Positions 27,101 through 38,568 of a stretch of 64,000 nucleotides of DNA are shown here, one piece after another. The stretch covers positions 16,418,000 through 16,481,999 of the forward strand of contig RSEF01000004.1 of assembly GCA_003993805.1 (NCBI GenBank), written 5' to 3'. The notes under the pieces were generated by a model. It worked only from the letters and a program-made list of their open reading frames with translations, had not been told where the DNA came from and did not search any database. The stretch is from Himantopus leucocephalus (Eukaryota > Chordata > Aves > Charadriiformes > Recurvirostridae). Made by a program: the position numbers and the translations under genes. How positions within the stretch are numbered: the first letter of the stretch is position 1; each line of letters opens with the position of its first letter.

Positions 27101-27639
27101 TCAGCTTTTAAACATCCCAATTGTCTAAGTTCCTGTCTGTCTCAGACTACAGGATTTCATTTCAGTCAACAAATTCTGCCCTGGTAAATTGGCTCTTAGT
27201 TCAACTTTTTTGTTTGCTTTTTTTCTGTCCTAAATAATTCTGAACAGCTACCAAACCCTTACCTTTCTTGCACACATCAATGTTTGAGGAAATACAAAGA
27301 AACAGAGCAGTGCTGGATTCTTAAGATGTCTCTCCAGAGAGAAGCTTAACAAAACAATGTTTTAAAATAATATATCCCATTGTTTGGGTTACAATAAGAT
27401 ACGAATTCAACAGCAAAAAATGATAACAGGCTAAGAGCTATTATGAAATGATTATCCAGAGAGCCAGCAACTAGCATTTTCTCAAACAGCATTGTAATTA
27501 TTCTTTGTACATGGTGCAAAATAATATACTAAGGGTATTTACAGAGAGGAAACTTTTCTTTACATATAGTGTAAATTGGTATATGGAACAGAGACACTGC
27601 ATGGAGTTTGGTCTGATTTTTTTTTTTCCTCAATGTTCC

Positions 27640-27880
27640 CTGCTGAGCAGTGCCACAATTAATCAAGCTTTCTAGGTTTTAGTTAATTGCTGGACCCCAA
27701 TAAATTGGTTTGTACTGGCATTGGTCCAGGTCTGATAATTTCACAGCCTTGGAAACTGCTGCATGTTCACACAAGAACCTTGCAAGCAGGGAGCTGGGAT
27801 AAAAAGAATAAAAGAAACTCTTGTTCTGTGAGCTTCCATTAATAGTTAAAAAGCCAGCCCACTAGCAACAGTGTCTTCAC
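27640..27880. promoter_or_regulatory. Candidate conserved non-coding element upstream of CHRDL1
   Basis: Dense in ATTAA, AATTGC and CCAATAAATTGG-like motifs, without repeats or low-complexity tracts, about 7 kb upstream of the CHRDL1 CpG island. The texture is like vertebrate enhancers. No alignment supports it here. Confidence 0.25.
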
Positions 27881-28131
27881 TGTTTGTTTTTCTCCATGTG
27901 TTTTATGCTGATGTTTTTAATGATGAAAGGAAATCCCCCCTTTTCCTTATTTTAAACTTTTTCCGCAGATAGTTATTCTCAAAGACCCATTTCCAATTTC
28001 GCCAGTATCCTTTTGGAAATTTGCACTGTTCCCATCCTCCGCTGAAAATTCATTGTGGCTTTTTGAGACAGCTCGGCTATTTTTTCCCTCTCTATGATTT
28101 TGTTCATGTGAAAGGATCACCATCTTCTGGT

Positions 28132-28200
28132 GAAGAAAACTGGGTTCAAGTTCAGAAGAAAACTGGGTTCAGAAGAAACAGTTCAAGACTGGGTTTATGA
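28132..28200 (+). repeat. Short interspersed direct repeats
   Basis: GAAGAAAACTGGGTTCA occurs twice about 28 bp apart and a related ACTGGGTTTA follows. This looks like local replication slippage in non-coding DNA. Confidence 0.75.
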
Positions 28201-30027
28201 ACTAGCCAAGAGAGACAAGTGGTCCCACAGTCTGGCCTAACTCAGTGCTGGTGAGTGCCCCTCATGGTCAGTCGGATGCTGCGAGACAGAGGACAACGTG
28301 GCTTTTCCTAAGCGCGCAGTCAGAATCGAACAGACTGGCATCACAGTTTAGCTCAAGTCAACGCATTAGGGTCTGTTACAAGTAAATACACAATATTGTT
28401 ATCCATGTGAAAGACAGGTCCACAGCTATTAGTTCATTTTACAACTGGGCTCAGTTACACGAAGGACTTTGCGTCCTCAGCTCTCGCTGGTAGCAATGGG
28501 ATTTGTGAGTGCTCAGCCCCTGGCAGGCTCTGGCTCCATGCTGGCACACATTTGACTTTGTTCTCCCAAGAGAAGGCTCATTTGGCAAGTTCAGTTTTAC
28601 TAATGGGTTTCAAAAGCACTCTCACACCAGCAAGTTTCTAAGCAAAAGAATTACATAATACCCGAGGTGTTCGGTAACCTCGTTGTTATTGTCTTTGGCT
28701 CACCAAGGCGAGATTAGCAGCACTAATCACGGTTTTATAAAAGTATATTTGAATTGCAATTGGAGCCTCATTCAGTCTGCCTCCACTCCTTCTGTCACGC
28801 CTTGGAAGACAAAACTGATGGGGTTTATCTGGTGGATCTCAGCTGTAAAGAAATGCCTCAGCCAGTGGATCTTTATCAATCCATAAGATTTGTTACGGTG
28901 TTTCTCATACATAGCTGTATCCTCTGCAAGTGCAAATCACTGGGGTTCTTTTAAACTCCTGCAAATTTCTACCAAGTGTGATTCTAGACAACAATTCCAG
29001 TGGCAGGGAAGAATGTCTGTTGTTTTTATGTGAACTACATCACCTTCTGCTGTTTTCAAGAATGCACGGTACTGAAAAAACAATGATGACGATGCTCCTC
29101 CCAGAACTCTGAAAGAATCACTTATAAGGATTGTTTGATGCTGCTTTTCACTTGCTGAAAATAGTCACTGGGATGCTATTGCATGCTATATAGTATTACA
29201 CTTTGGTAGAAGCAGTAATTGCATGTTGTGCAGCCTTCCCGCCCACAAAATGCTGTCCATACAAGAGTTATAGATGAGAGTTTGGACTGAAGATTTGGAC
29301 TTGATATCTCGAGAAAAAAAATGCCCCTTTCAGTTGCCTCAAATATGTGGCATCAACCAGGGATTTAGAGCTCTATTTTCAACTACTTCATTGACGTTAT
29401 GCCTCCAACATCCATTACATTTCAATAAAAGATTAAATAATGCAAAAGAAATTAATTACTACTATTAATACTAGAAAAAGACAAAAAGCTAAATCTGGCA
29501 AGCTAAATATTTTTTTTAAAAGGCAAATTAGATGGATAAACATACAAAGGGGATAAATTAGAAATCAGTGGTTTCTGTCCAAGATTACAATGCACCATTG
29601 ACAGTAAGATGTACCTGGTCAAGAATTTCCAAATTGGAAATTCATCTATCTGGATAAGAAGGTACAAGGAAAGGCAGGACGGACAGGAAAACTTTCTGGG
29701 AATGTCATGAAGATAAGCCCTTTCACAATTTCATTGTAGTTTGTGTAGATTCCTTGGGCTCTTTTGAAAGGTTGAATAATAATTGCTTCTGCATATCGTG
29801 GTGCTGACACTTCACTGCTATTTCGTGCTCAGTAAACTACTGAGTAGTGGTGTTCTGACATAGCATGGTGAAGCTCATGCAGCTCATGAGTATAAAAAAC
29901 TTCTGTATTCCTACAAATTGTCTTGCAGACTTTCTTTGACATTACAGGTATGAGAGAGAATTATAGGATCACAATTACAGCTGCACACACACTGTGTGTG
30001 GTGATAGGTATTTTGTAAATATCTGGA

Positions 30028-30057
30028 ATGGATTGGATTGGATCGGATTGGATTGGT
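30028..30057 (+). repeat. GGATT pentamer microsatellite
   Basis: About six units of GGATT with one C substitution (GGATC) lie in non-coding DNA between the two CpG islands. Confidence 0.85.
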
Positions 30058-33000
30058 TTAGAAACAGCTGCAGCTGAGCACTTTGAAATCAATGAAAAAT
30101 TCAGGAGGGCCTCACCTCTGAGTGCATGTGTACATCTATTCTATACCTGTACACTGGTATTCTCGACATCCCACCCAGCAAAGCATCATTTGCTTTAGGA
30201 CAGAATGAAAAATTGTGCAGTTCCCTTCTCCTACATTTTCATGTTTGCTACTGGCAGCTTTTGCGATTCTCTTCTTACCTGTGTATTTGGAAGTGAGATT
30301 TAGCGACATATATTTTGGTTACATTTTTTTATGGAACAAAGAAAGATTTTCAGCTACTCTTCAGTCTCAGCTGAATATGTCCGCATCGAGATAATGAGGA
30401 ATTGGGCTGCAATTTGACATTTTATGTAATGTTGTTGTTGTTTTTGTTTAGCAAACTGTACTGAAATCTCAGATTCACTATGTCCATCTGTCTCACTGCT
30501 AAATAAATAAATTAATTTCTAGTGCTAGAGGACTGAAACCCCACCGCGGATGAAGTCAGTGCTACAGAATGAACAGGAGGGTGGAGAATGCTCATGACCA
30601 TCCTATGCCATAATCACAAAATCATGCACATCTGAAGCCCTTTTTGTTTAACAGTATATGTGAAGACTGCTTGATGAACATCCAGATTGTATTCCCAGTA
30701 TGATAGTTGGAGGGCTGATCCAAACCACAGAAAGTAATTTAGAGACTTTTATAAAATCCTGTGAATAATATTTAGCATCTTAAGATACATTTTCCAAAGG
30801 GCTCCACTGAATTTTGAGGAATGCAAAATACAAAGGAATTCATTAGCTTAAGAACATCCTTTCATACTTTTTCAGAAGTGAAAATTTGACCACAGATAAT
30901 AATTTTTTCTTGAAAGCAAAGGAAAAAAAAAGGGAGGTAAATGAAAGTTGTGTCATGTGTCTAACATCTCTCAAAGCTCAATAATGTCTGTTCCAATTAA
31001 GAAAACTCCACATGGTGTATAAACATGTTAGCGTTGGCACAAATCTTTTATCCTGTTTTTTTTTCCCCTCACAATAACTGATAAATAATAGCAGGATACC
31101 TACATACTGCTCGTTCACTGTGAAGCACAGCACAAGCAGATGGACTTCTACTGTGAGTGTCACAGGTTATTAGCTGCTTAATTTCCTTTATCTTTAATGA
31201 GAATTGCATGGCTAAATCTCTGCACTCTTAAAAACTTAGGGCATCCTTGAGTCTCTAATGCCCACAATCCGGAGCAATTCTTTCCTCTCCAGACACCAGA
31301 ACGCAGAGCATACTCAAGCAGTGAGTTCTGCTTGGCAGCATGAAGGGCAACAACTACATATTTGATGCTTCTCTGGAGTTCTCTGTGTCACACGTGTGCA
31401 GCAGCCCCGAACTTGCACAAACTGCAGTATCAGCCCACGGCTGAGCAAGAGCGCAGGGCAAGGTGTTTGCTAAGTCGTATCAGTGCTGGGGTCTAAGGGG
31501 AGTCAGACAGATTCTCTAACATGGGGCTGTAATAGCTGTGAGACGAGGCAAAGCATAATGGGCTGTGGCAAGACACAAAGAGTACTAGCTTTTAATTGTA
31601 CTTACTCCTGAGTGATATGTAGGCAGAGCTGGGAGAAGAGGAACAGCCCAGGCATGGGTGCAGCACTCCCAGGATCCAAGGGCGCTGGCAAACCCTGCAA
31701 GCTCAGCAAGGGTCACCCACCAAGAGGCCACCTGTGAAGATTTCATTTGTGCACAATGTCCAGCATGTGCCACATTCTCCCTTGACCAAACAACCATAAT
31801 GCTGCAACGCTATGCCATGTGAAGATGTATGACAAGAAACAGAGGCAGCCTTTCTACATGACCAAGAAAGAAGCAGACCCCGACAATTTTAAACTGCATC
31901 ATCGCTCACAAGCCCTCAGGGACATCCCAGTAACTGACGAACAGCACAGCCTGAGCAGCAGGATCAGGACTTGGCACAAGACCAGGGCATCCTGCCCTTG
32001 GAAGACTGGGTTTCCACTGAATTGCATTCAGTGAGTCCCAAGCCCTCACCTGAGAGAAAGGCTCTTTCAGCCAATTCTTGACAATCTAAATCTGCCAAAG
32101 AGTGGGAAAAGGGCTCCATTTTATATATTTCTATGTTCAGCAAAGGTCTTATACCTCAGTTAGGATCTCCAGAGTCCATCAGACACCATCATCTTCTGAA
32201 ACAGTCTTGCAGAATGCAGTGGAAAGTGCTGGCATCTATAGCAACTTTCCCAAGGCACTCTTCAGGCCAAATAAGGAATTTCTTTTCAAAGAATCTCTCT
32301 GCAAAAGAATTCAGGTCACAGAGTCTATAGAAAATATTTCATTTCTCATTGCTACTACACTGACTGTGCGTAAAGAGTACTGCAACCATTACTGTTGTCT
32401 TTATCTACACAGGACTATCAGCACAGAGAAGGAAACACACGTGATGAATGCTGTCTAGAGGAAGTCAGACAGAGGTGGGTAGCTGTGTCAGCTGAGTTGT
32501 TCTGGAGGATGGCTACACAGTAAAACTGAGCTCTGCCCAGCTCCAAAGCCGCACCTACCAAAATCATGTAGATGCTATAAAACCAAAATATCAAGCGTGC
32601 CTACAAGGACCTGTGGATTCCTACTCACAAAGATTTGCAATCTCTTTGCTTTTCTAGACGGAATTACAATTTGTGTATTTGGTTTTGAGTAACACTGAAG
32701 GAAACAGATACTCACATTCCCCAAGATGCTTAAAAGTCTTCTGAAAATGACACCATATGTATGTTCACTTTGACCACTGTTATCCATAAAGAGAATACAA
32801 TCAACAACAGAACAAAACCCTCACAGATTAGAGACCCAGCACGGAGAACCCAGCCTTCATCCAACTGTAGTAACACAGGAATTCAGAAAATCAAAACATT
32901 CTACTGGAATTTGGACAGCCCATGCATGCCCCTTTTCTATAAAGAAATGTGTTTTAATGATGTTTCTCAGGGCATTTTAATATCTCATTAACTCCTCTGA

Positions 33001-33299
33001 AATCTGATGCCGTATCAATTTAGCTCTAACATTGTAGGGAATGGATTGCTTTTTGACTTGGAAGAAAAACTACCACATGCGGAGTCACCAGCACAACTTC
33101 AGCCTCCTGTAAGGACAGCAGGACAAAAGTGCAGAGCTTCACTTGTAATTGCTGCACTAAATCCAATAAACATCCCTGATGATACGATCTAGTTTAAATT
33201 TAGAGCTGTCAAGGGATGTACATAATCTACCGCATCTTGCTGGACTGTCCCAGTAACAAACTCCTTTCCTTTCACAATATGGTCTTTATTTCACTTAAC

Positions 33300-33640
33300 T
33301 TCATTTACCTTCGGTGTTACACCCCACCACTTCCTTGTGGTGTCTGAACGCAGTTTGAGACAAGATCAGTGGCACTGGTGAAGTGGTACAAGGATAAGGT
33401 TTACTATGACTCCCACACCCGGTGGGCTCCCCCATAGCCAAAGGCAGCTCCTAGGGGAGTCCCTCCTCCCTTCGTTGATGTCAGTGGCAGGCCTCTAACT
33501 GGCTTTGGGTCTAGAGCTCTTTGCAGAATGCAACAGGGTCAGTTCAGTTGTAGATATGAGTGCATATGTTATTCATATGCAGTTTATCTCACAGGCTGAG
33601 CCCGCACAGTCTAACGCAGCACAACATCTAAAGGAACACC
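33300..33640. mobile_element. Possible degenerate LTR-type insert
   Basis: A moderately GC-rich block (GTTACACCCCACCACTTCC, then GGTTTACTATGACTCCCACA and CCCGGTGGGCTCCCCCATAG) stands out from the AT-rich surroundings. In texture it resembles a decayed avian ERV LTR. I could not define ends or a target duplication. It could equally be unique sequence. Confidence 0.25.
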
Positions 33641-34559
33641 ATTACTACAGCTCCACAATTTAGAACAATTTAGAATTGTGTGCCTAACTCTTCTCTCCAT
33701 GAGCATGGATACACCTCTGCAGGACCAGAGCTTCCACAGCTCAGATTCTCTGCCTGCAAGTGCAAATTACTATCATATTTCTGATTCAGAGTTACCATTT
33801 GTTTTTCCATTTGCCCATCCCTATTTCACACACTGGCTCTTCCAAAACTATCAGCCTGCGGGAATAGCCACCACATTCAGGACTAAGAGCTTTAAGTGAT
33901 TATTTTTCCTTAGAAACATGGATTACTGCCTGTAAGGCAGTGGAAGAGTGACACAGAAGTAGGCATGGAGTAGTGTTTTCAAAATGCTTAGCTCCAAATG
34001 CAGTTTCCTTCTCTTTTTTTAATATTAAGAGTTATAAAGTCGAATTTTACTAGCACACAGCCCTGGTTACTCATGAAGTCACACTACAAAACCCTTAATA
34101 AGTCAACTGTTCTTTCCTCATGCTAATATAAGGGTTCACCATACACTGTATTTTCAATATTTCGTCCAGCTGAGTTACAATGGAAGAAATTAAAGTTCTG
34201 GTCAGTTTTCAGCCTTCTGAAAATATCTACCAAGCCTGGGAGGTGTATGACCTCCCAGCAGTGCTCCCTAAACACCCTGGTCCCAAACTAGGGGAAATAG
34301 GTTGTAATTTGTTTCTCCACATGATGTCTTTTCATACCTCACCCTTTTTCTCAGATCATTTGTCAAGGGTTCACTGATCTCTTCTTATTAGTTACAAGGG
34401 CTACAACAAGACAGAAAAAGAATGTTTGACCAAGCATATAATGTCATGAGTCATGGGTTTAATTTAGTTCCACCAGAATCTCAATGTGACCTTGAAACCT
34501 TCTAACACAATAAATCAGACCAGAGGGTATCAGCAGAGGGTGTCTGACAAATCCCAGTG

Positions 34560-36129
34560 GACGCTAACTCCATCGGCTCTGCTCTGGAGGGCACCCCGCG
34601 TGTGAAAAGCCCATTAAAGAGCCATCTCGGTGCGGAGTCCTCTCTCTAAGAAAACCGCCCGTGGGGCTCGGTTACCGAGGCGGGAGCTACGTCCGGAGCG
34701 GGTTGCTTTCACCCAGCCCGCAGCTCTGTTTGAAGGCACCGGCGCAAGGTCCCGCCCGCCCGGGCGCGGGTCCCGCCGGCCCGCAGGTGGTTCCCGCACG
34801 GCGGGAGGGGGAGACGGGCGGGCGGGCGCCGGGCCCCCCGAGCAGGAGACCCCCGGCCCCCCCGCCTCCCCCCGGCCCCCCATAGCGGAGCAAACTCCAC
34901 CCCGGGCCGTGTCAGTCACGCTGGTGTGCCGGGCGGCGGGAGCGGGGCGCGGGAGAGGAGGGGGCCGGGGCGGGAGGCGGACCGCTCCACTCCTCCTCCC
35001 GCCGCCGCTCCAGTGCCGGCGGGGCTGCGGGGCAGGACCCGCCGCCGAGCATCCTCCGGCCGCGGGGCCTCGCTGCGCTCCCCGCTGGGGCAGGAGGCGG
35101 TGGCAGGTGTCCCCGGCCGGGCAGCCCGGGACCTTCCGGAGCGCCCGCCCCGCCGCGTCCCCGGAGCTCGGGCTTAGCGGATTCCTCCCTGCCCGCTGCC
35201 CTCCGTCAGTCGAGGGTCGGGGGACCCGTCGGTCCCCTGCTTGCCCCCTCGCCACCGCCACTGCGGGAGCGAAGGGGAGACCTAAATCTCGGGCGAGCCG
35301 CGGGAGAAGATCATGGCAACGTGACCGGGAAGCGGAGCCGCCTGGCCGGAGCCCCCCCCCCCCGTAGCCCGGCGGAGCGGAGAGAGCGGAGCCGCGCGGC
35401 TCCCCGAGCCGAAGCCGCTATTCGCAGGCGGTCTGCGGGGCCCGCGGCGGAGCGGAGCGGCCTCCAGCCCTGCCCCAGGTTTGTGAGCTTTTTCTTTCCT
35501 AGGCGAGACCCCGGGGAAGGCGCGGTCCCGCTGCCCGGGCTGCGTCCGCGGGCGCTGTCCCGGGGGCGGGGGTCGCGGCACACGGGTCCCGGACGCCTCC
35601 CCCGCTTCCACTCCGGCTTCTTTCGCCCCGGCGGTGGGAGGGACCGCCCGACGTCCCGCCGCCCCCGCGGTGGCACCGCCGGCACCTGGCCGGGCCCCGC
35701 CGCGCGCGCTGCGGCTCCGCTCCCGGGGCGCCGGGCAAGCGCCGCGGCTCGCACCGGGACTCCCCAGACGGCAGCGCTCGACCGAACCGTCCCTCCCGGC
35801 CCCGGGCGGGGCTGCGGGGCGCTCCCCGGGCTCGGCGCCCAGGGGACGGCTGTTCTCTTGGAGCGGCGAGAGCCAGGAGCCTCTGGCCGCGGCTCGCTTG
35901 GAGACTCGCCCACTGCAAAACAACCCCCCGACGGCACAAGCGCCGGCCGGCAGCGAGGCTTGCGGCAGTAACAGCCCTGGGGAGGGCGGAGGGAGATGCG
36001 TCCCCCCGCTCCGTGAGATGGAGGGGAACCCCCGCTCCGTGAGATGGAGGGGAACCCCCGCTCCGTGTGATGGAGGGCAAAGCCCGCCCGTCCGGCTGAG
36101 CGGCCCCGGCCGCCGGCGGGGGGGGGGGG
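34560..36129 (+). promoter_or_regulatory. CpG island, probable CHRDL1 promoter and non-coding first exon
   Basis: Very GC-rich sequence dense in CpG and in GGGCGG/CCGCCC boxes starts abruptly near 34560 and runs into an assembly gap at 36130. It ends about 2.3 kb upstream of the CHRDL1 start-codon exon, which itself begins with an acceptor and so requires an upstream non-coding exon. Inference: the transcription start and exon 1 lie here or in the gap. Possible donors are CAG|GTTTGT ending at 35478 and, just outside the island, CAG|GTAAAG ending at 36669; I cannot choose between them. No clear TATA box is seen. Long open frames in this stretch are a by-product of high GC and do not look like protein genes. 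Confidence 0.65.
36006..36080. repeat. 26-bp GC-rich minisatellite, about 3 copies
   Basis: The unit CCGCTCCGTGAGATGGAGGG plus GAACCC is repeated at 36006-36031 and 36032-36057. A third copy from 36058 is diverged, with GTGTGATGG replacing GTGAGATGG and a change near its end. It lies at the 3' side of the CpG island, about 50 bp before the gap. Confidence 0.9.
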
Positions 36130-36307
36130 NNNNNNNNNNNNNNNNNNNNNNNNNNNNNNNNNNNNNNNNNNNNNNNNNNNNNNNNNNNNNNNNNNNNNNN
36201 NNNNNNNNNNNNNNNNNNNNNNNNNNNNNNNNNNNNNNNNNNNNNNNNNNNNNNNNNNNNNNNNNNNNNNNNNNNNNNNNNNNNNNNNNNNNNNNNNNNN
36301 NNNNNNN
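36130..36307. other. Assembly gap (178 N) at the edge of the CpG island
   Basis: The gap follows a G run (about 36117-36129) and a short GC-rich tandem repeat. Sequence dropout in extreme GC is the likely cause. AT-rich intron-like DNA resumes immediately afterwards, so the 3' border of the island, possibly with an exon 1 donor, may be missing. Confidence 0.95.
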
Positions 36308-38421
36308 AAGTGGATCGCTTTCACTGTTTCTGCTAAGCAGAAAACACACCAATAATTAACAGGTTAATTCTAACTGAGATTATTTAAATCCAGGAATATT
36401 TTTAGGACGTTGCCCTTTGGGGAAATAAAGGGAGTGTGCTAATAGTGAAAAGTATGTGTTTATATTTGGAGTAACAACAATACAGAAATTAAAGAGAATT
36501 AAGAAAGACATCAAAAGTTCCCATCCCATTTCTGTTATTAACTCCTCCATTTCACGTTACCGTGCAGCATTTCTGAGCGTAAGCAGTCCAAGTTTTAAAA
36601 TGTTCTTCCTTTTGAAGACCTGACCTTTAAAATGGACGGATTTCTGAGCCTTTCCAATCTAGCTAACAGGTAAAGTGCCGCACAAAGGATAACTGTGCTC
36701 CATTATAAATATTGTTTGCTTAAGCAACTTCCAAGAAGGCCAAAATATTTAAGCACTCCCATTCCTGCTAGTCCCAGTGATGCGCTGCTGTTGTTCTTGA
36801 TGCATGCATGATGTCCCGGGACTAAATTGCGAGGTTTTAATTTTAAACGAGTTTTTAAAAGATTGTTTGGCTTAAAAATGTCTTATGTGATTTGAACACG
36901 TTGAAAGGAAAAAATGACTTAAACTTTTCTTCTGAAATTGGAATATTATTCTCAGCTTTCAAAATAAATGGAAAGTTATATATCATTACTGCATAGGGAG
37001 TGTGCTTTTAAAATGGCATTATTTTTTGAATGTTTTCAGATGCAATTTGCATTATTTTGAATGAGCTGAGTATAGAGAGAGTGGTTGCATAGATTGGATT
37101 AGTTAAGGAAGATGTCCATTTTGGTTGTGGTTTGGGAATGTAGAGTAGAGAACCCTTAAAGAGTAAAGGCAATAAAACCACTGTGATACAATCAGGTCAC
37201 CCACCCTTTGTTACAATATCCTACGTCTCAACAGTTTAACAGGAAGATTTTCTTTTTAAGTGCTTGTTAATTACTGTTTAGTTAATTTCTCTAAGTTATC
37301 CACCACTTAATTTTGAATATACACATATAAATTATTATTTCTGCTGTGGTTATTTGTGAGCTGAAACATATTCATATTATTTATGTGAAATCTGCAGAGG
37401 TCAAATTAATTTACAAAGCAGATTGTTTATTTGTCCAATAGTGAATTTTTATTTTTTTTATCTTCTGTAAAACTAATTGTGAATCCACAGCAAGAGTCTT
37501 AAAATCAAACCCAAATCTTTCCAACATTGTGAATGATGGACAAATGTGCTCTGCGAAAATAATATTTTTGCAATGAATTCTGATAACCAGTAAAGTATCA
37601 ACATATTTCTCAATTCAGAATCTTAGGTTGGCTATCAAAAATAAATAAGTTTTAATTTAGTTAATGATTTTCTCCCTTTTTTAATTATAAAATCATGTAC
37701 CTTTTAAAAGCCAGAAAAAGATAAACAGAATGGCACATGCAGCAAGTACGATACCATCTCTGCATCACACAGAGAAGAATACATTAAGCTTTGCTCCGTA
37801 TGCAAGATTTTGACATTAAAGATCTACAAGAATGAAGATGCCATGNAACTCTAGAAAAATTAATTATACACAATCCCAGAACAATAGTGGTTGGGAGAGG
37901 GGAGGAGGGGTGGAAGCCTGTTAGATGCAGTGAGGAAAACTCCCGTGGACTACAGCATGACCAGCCTTTCCCTCTAAGGATGGATTGCCATCGCGCAGGG
38001 CCAATAGAGCAGGTATACCCAAGGCTCATTTTACGATGAAGCAAACGTGTTTCAACTGACACCTGTATCTCCTAAGTTACATCCAAAAGAGACGGTCTCC
38101 AAGAAAATCTCCCCAGCTAGTTTCTTGTGAAAGAGAAATTTAAGAATTTACATTGCTTACTTGCCAGATTTCTCTGCTTTGGAATAAAATAAGGACTTCT
38201 TTAGAAGTAATATCCAGTTTTCAGCTTTCATGAATGGGAATGTGGCCCCTTTTCCAAAAATTAAATGATCTGAAGCCAAAGTTGTTTCCGTGAAATGAAG
38301 ATCCATGATATAGACCAACTTTTTCGTTCTGGCAGTTTAGGATTTCTGTGTGCTGGATGAAATAATGTCAGAGAATTTACGGGTTTTTAGTTTAATTAAT
38401 TTAATCTTTTCTTCCCAACAG
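36308..38421 (+). other. CHRDL1: CHRDL1 5' intron (inferred)
   Basis: AT-rich DNA between the CpG island and the acceptor at 38421. No repeats were identified. A single N lies at 37846 without a flanking duplication. A strong donor-like CAG|GTAAAG at 36670 leaves open a first exon ending here rather than in the island. Confidence 0.6.
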
Positions 38422-38568
38422 CTCAACATTCTCTACTTTGGAGGCTCTTTCTTTTCCTTTTGTCGATAAAGATGAGAAAAAAGTGGATATTGGAGGATTT
38501 TCATTTTATCTTTTTTGGTGTGCTCTGTCTCCTTTTCATAGATGGAGGTAAACTAGAACAAGTAAAAC
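38422..38568 (+). CDS. CHRDL1: CHRDL1 exon with start codon: 5' UTR end and signal peptide
   Basis: The acceptor is a pyrimidine-rich tract ending in CAACAG at 38421 and the donor is GTAAGT at 38569. The first 50 nt (38422-38471) are untranslated. The ATG at 38472 has A at -3, a fair Kozak context. It encodes 32 residues plus the first base of codon 33 (phase 1 exit). The product begins MRKKW, has a hydrophobic stretch [12 protein letters not shown] typical of a signal peptide, and ends GGKLEQVK. As I recall the mammalian protein, the start MRKKW and the end GGK-EQVK are shared while the hydrophobic core differs, as expected of a cleaved signal peptide. Cleavage is probably near residues 24-27. 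This start is chosen because it matches the known N-terminus and the exon has a good acceptor just upstream. Confidence 0.93.

Larger units (their letters stand above)
15961..34559. other. Non-coding sequence between the two CpG islands
   Basis: 18.6 kb without a recognisable exon. It contains an MIR-like element, simple repeats, one 100-N gap, a possible LTR remnant at 33.3 kb and several repeat-free AT-rich blocks that might be regulatory (for example 26300-26480, 27640-27880, 28680-29000). In-frame stops are frequent throughout. It is probably the region between CHRDL1 and its 5' neighbour. Confidence 0.55.

Noticed and set aside
29983..30001. CACACACAC/TGTGTGTG mini-palindrome
   Set aside because: Too short to be notable; an ordinary CA-repeat junction.
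35282..36352. Long open frames (up to about 350 codons) on both strands across the CpG island
   Set aside because: They overlap in several frames, run through unknown bases and are Pro/Arg/Gly/Ala-rich, as expected when stop codons are rare in GC-rich DNA. No domain or known protein is recognisable.
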